Source: Brachymonas sp049977365 | GTDB taxonomy: Bacteria; Pseudomonadota; Gammaproteobacteria; Burkholderiales; Burkholderiaceae_C | DNA length: 64,000 nt | Assembly: GCF_049977365.1 (NCBI RefSeq) | Contig: NZ_JBNGEN010000001.1 | Span: forward strand, 434,001 to 498,000 | Direction of reading: 5' to 3' | In this document: positions 62,074-64,000 of the stretch, in pieces | How positions within the stretch are numbered: position 1 is the first letter of the stretch | Layout of the letters: each line of letters opens with the position of its first letter | Position numbers and translations under genes: made by a program | Notes under the pieces: generated by a model | The model's input: the letters and a program-made list of their open reading frames with translations, nothing else | Told to the model about the DNA's origin: nothing | The model's database searches: none

Positions 62074-63240
62074 TTAGGCCAATGTCCGCATCAACACGCT
62101 CCATGCGATAGTCCAGTTGATCCGCTCCTGCTCCAAGCGAACGTTTTGCTCCCAGCGCTGCTGTTTGAGATCCTGATAAAGTTGCTGCTCTTGCTCCATC
62201 AGTAGCGTCAGTTCCGGTGCCGGATGCTGCGCCGATTCATCCACCCACAGCGCCTTGTGTTGCAGCAAGGTATCTTCGTCCATGAGCACGGATTCCAACG
62301 CTGGAATGTATGAACGTGCACGACTCAGGATAGCAAATCCATGGGTGTCCAAATCACCCCAATAGATGCACTTCGCGCGGGCAAGCCAAGGGAAACGGGC
62401 CAACACGTCGACGTTATAACCCAGACGCATGAACACGACAGCGCCCGGCATGTCGGACATTGCCAGTCCCGTTTGAAGGTTCTCGACAATAAACACATGT
62501 GAGACCGGCAAATTGAGACCCGCCAGGTCTTCCACTGGTGCAGTGATATCACCCATGCCACCGACCCTGGCTCGCAACGCCTGATCCAGCACCCGCATTC
62601 GCACAAGGATTGGAGGTGCTTTCAGTCCGCAGCGCTGGTAGAAATCCAGGTCGCTGGAAGAGTCCTCTTGTATTGCGGCTACCAGATCCGTCAGCAGCCC
62701 TTTGCGTCCATCGAGCCATTTGCTGTCCAGCCCGGACACCGGCAGCTGACGAGGATAGAGGTCGGATTGCGGATGGTTCGCTATCCAATCCAGCATCTCT
62801 GCAAGCCGACGAAAATCAGCATCGCCGTAGTCCGCCAGGACATCAAAGTACCTCGGCAACTGCTGCGCCAGTACCGGCCAGCGAGCGGTGAGCGTCTGGT
62901 AGCGAGATTGAGCACACTCCCATCGTGCGGACTCACCAATCCACATGGCAACATCCTCTGGGCAGCGCAACGCCAGCTTCTCCGGCAGTCGCTGAACGCC
63001 AAGCGCTTTCCACCGGCGCTCACGCCAGGACAAGGAGCCGACTCCTTCCCAACCTTGCCATGCGCTCACCCAAGCACGAACGCCGTCCACCTGCCTCAGC
63101 GCAGCCTGTTCCGTCGGTATGCCGAGCGGAACTTCCAGCGGCCATTGATCCTCGCCCGCATCACCAATCAACCACTCGCGGTGCTTGCTTTGGAAACGAC
63201 GGGCCAGAAAATACCGAACATCTTCAGGAAGCTTCAACAC
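62074..63240 (-). CDS. jetD: Wadjet anti-plasmid defence protein JetD (DUF3322-DUF2220, Toprim-like nuclease)
   Basis: About 388 residues. The N-terminal DUF3322 part starts LKLPEDVRYFLARRFQSKHREWL. The C-terminal DUF2220 Toprim-like domain has VFIVENLQTGLA (catalytic Glu strand) and IYWGDLDTHGFAILSRARS (DxD). JetD is the nuclease subunit that cuts circular DNA after extrusion by the JetABC SMC-like motor. Start: AGGAGG at 63249-63244 is followed by GTG (63240) and TTG (63237); the ATG at 63258 would put that site inside the gene, so GTG or TTG is preferred. Overlaps the jetC end. Confidence 0.88.
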   Translation of the reverse strand: MLKLPEDVRYFLARRFQSKHREWLIGDAGEDQWPLEVPLGIPTEQAALRQVDGVRAWVSAWQGWEGVGSLSWRERRWKALGVQRLPEKLALRCPEDVAMWIGESARWECAQSRYQTLTARWPVLAQQLPRYFDVLADYGDADFRRLAEMLDWIANHPQSDLYPRQLPVSGLDSKWLDGRKGLLTDLVAAIQEDSSSDLDFYQRCGLKAPPILVRMRVLDQALRARVGGMGDITAPVEDLAGLNLPVSHVFIVENLQTGLAMSDMPGAVVFMRLGYNVDVLARFPWLARAKCIYWGDLDTHGFAILSRARSYIPALESVLMDEDTLLQHKALWVDESAQHPAPELTLLMEQEQQLYQDLKQQRWEQNVRLEQERINWTIAWSVLMRTLA

Positions 63241-64000
63241 TGACCTCCTCTCGTGCATGCTCTGGCAACTTCAACCTCTGGCGATCACCGTCGTACTCGA
63301 TCAATAAGACGCTGGACACGCGCCGATCGCTGATATCCACGAAGCAGGCGCCACCGATGAAGGGCTCCAGGGTCATGACGGACTTCAGCGGGGTGGCGAC
63401 CACCATCTGGAATCCGAAATTGGTAAAGATGTTCATCGCCAAAGCGGTGAACTCGTTATCTGCCTTATCGAAGGCTTCATCTAGCACGACGGGCGCATAC
63501 ATCGGCACGCCATGGTCGTTTCCGCCCAGTTGATATCGCAGGGCTGCAGCCAGGCAGGTGGTAGCCAGCTTCTGCCGTTGACCACCAGACTTGCCTGCTC
63601 CACTGCGGTAGATCTCGACCTCAACACCGCTTTCATCGATCTCCCGCCCAATGAACTCAACGTGCTGTCGAACGTCGAGCACAGTCTCGCGCCAGCGTTT
63701 CTGCTCAGGATCCTGACTGGCAAGTCGATCAACAAGTCGTCGCAGTGCCAAGAACCGTGCTGTGACATACTCGCGATTCTCCATCCACGCATGGCTCAGT
63801 GCCTGCTGGATCTCCTGCTTGAATTCCTTGACGTCGACCAGCTGCCGGTCACTGGCGTCAATGTGAAGATAGGTGCGTTGATTGGCGCTCTGGTTGAAGG
63901 GTACCTGGCCAAGACTGTCGTTGACCAGCTCCATCCGCTCCAGGATCGCCTTACGCGCATCATTCAGGTAGGTGGAAAGCGCAGCCAGATTCTGGTGACT
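63224..64000 (-). CDS. jetC: Wadjet SMC-like ATPase JetC (C-terminal part; continues beyond the window)
   Basis: The frame is open to base 64000, so only the last 258 residues are present. They hold the C-terminal half of an SMC/SbcC/MukB-type ATPase head: ABC signature KSGGQRQKLATTCLAAALRYQ and Walker B APVVLDEAFDKAD, followed by FGFQMVVATPLKSVMTLEPF (D/H-loop region). Residues before the signature are helical, as expected for the coiled-coil exit. Gene order jetC-jetD agrees with the Wadjet jetABCD operon; jetA and jetB should lie to the right of the window. Confidence 0.85.
   Translation of the reverse strand, partial: SHQNLAALSTYLNDARKAILERMELVNDSLGQVPFNQSANQRTYLHIDASDRQLVDVKEFKQEIQQALSHAWMENREYVTARFLALRRLVDRLASQDPEQKRWRETVLDVRQHVEFIGREIDESGVEVEIYRSGAGKSGGQRQKLATTCLAAALRYQLGGNDHGVPMYAPVVLDEAFDKADNEFTALAMNIFTNFGFQMVVATPLKSVMTLEPFIGGACFVDISDRRVSSVLLIEYDGDRQRLKLPEHAREEVSVEAS

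Overview
The window reads as one contiguous piece of a Burkholderiales-type betaproteobacterial chromosome. Pointers to this group are the block rpsO-pnp-qor-tpiA-secG-tRNA-Leu-nuoA-N with a DUF2818 gene behind nuoN, the block ilvB-ilvN-ilvC-psd-pssA-leuA, an EarP/EF-P pair with Arg32, a PhaP-type phasin and a short-form Psd. The genus cannot be fixed from the sequence. The window is almost entirely housekeeping genes. No rRNA, CRISPR array, insertion sequence or prophage was seen.

Layout. 0-6 kb: 3' end of mutL, ung, the N-end-rule leucyltransferase bpt, an IclR regulator, and a PBP7-type D-Ala-D-Ala endopeptidase with a very long charged N-terminal extension. 6-13.5 kb (minus strand): branched-chain amino acid and phospholipid genes ilvB, ilvN, ilvC, psd, pssA, leuA. 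A compact leucine attenuator (17-codon leader peptide with three consecutive Leu codons, then a terminator) lies directly before leuA. 13.7-19 kb (plus strand): RDD protein, dgkA, LOG-type hydrolase, ppiD, tRNA-His, miaA. 19-40 kb (minus strand): DUF1178, NUDIX, DUF2818, the 14-gene complex I operon, tRNA-Leu, secG, tpiA, quinone oxidoreductase, pnp, rpsO. 40-46 kb (minus strand): tsaD, tRNA-Val, HU, tartrate/malate-type dehydrogenase, pgsA, uvrC. 46-49.6 kb (plus strand): earP, efp, a second LOG-family gene, a small lipoprotein. 49.7-57.8 kb: rmuC and a 2-hydroxyacid dehydrogenase (minus), phasin (plus), isocitrate lyase and rpiA (minus), pyrD (plus). 57.8-64 kb (minus strand): NlpE-like lipoprotein, uvrD/rep helicase, dsbB, and at the right edge the end of a Wadjet-type defence operon (jetD complete, jetC cut by the window end).

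The pathways link as follows. IlvB/N/C and LeuA form the valine/leucine branch; Psd and PssA make phosphatidylethanolamine and PgsA phosphatidylglycerol; the Nuo proteins form one respiratory NADH dehydrogenase; MutL, Ung, UvrC, UvrD and RmuC are DNA maintenance proteins; phasin and isocitrate lyase point to polyhydroxyalkanoate storage and use of the glyoxylate shunt.

The clearest regulatory finding is the leuA attenuator. The clearest accessory system is the truncated Wadjet locus; this is a known family, not a new one. Several structured intergenic elements (ilvB-ilvN gap, pnp leader, aceA operator palindromes, phaP-aceA gap) are reported with their limits. Base composition was only sampled by eye. 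The nuo segment looks clearly lower in GC than the flanks.
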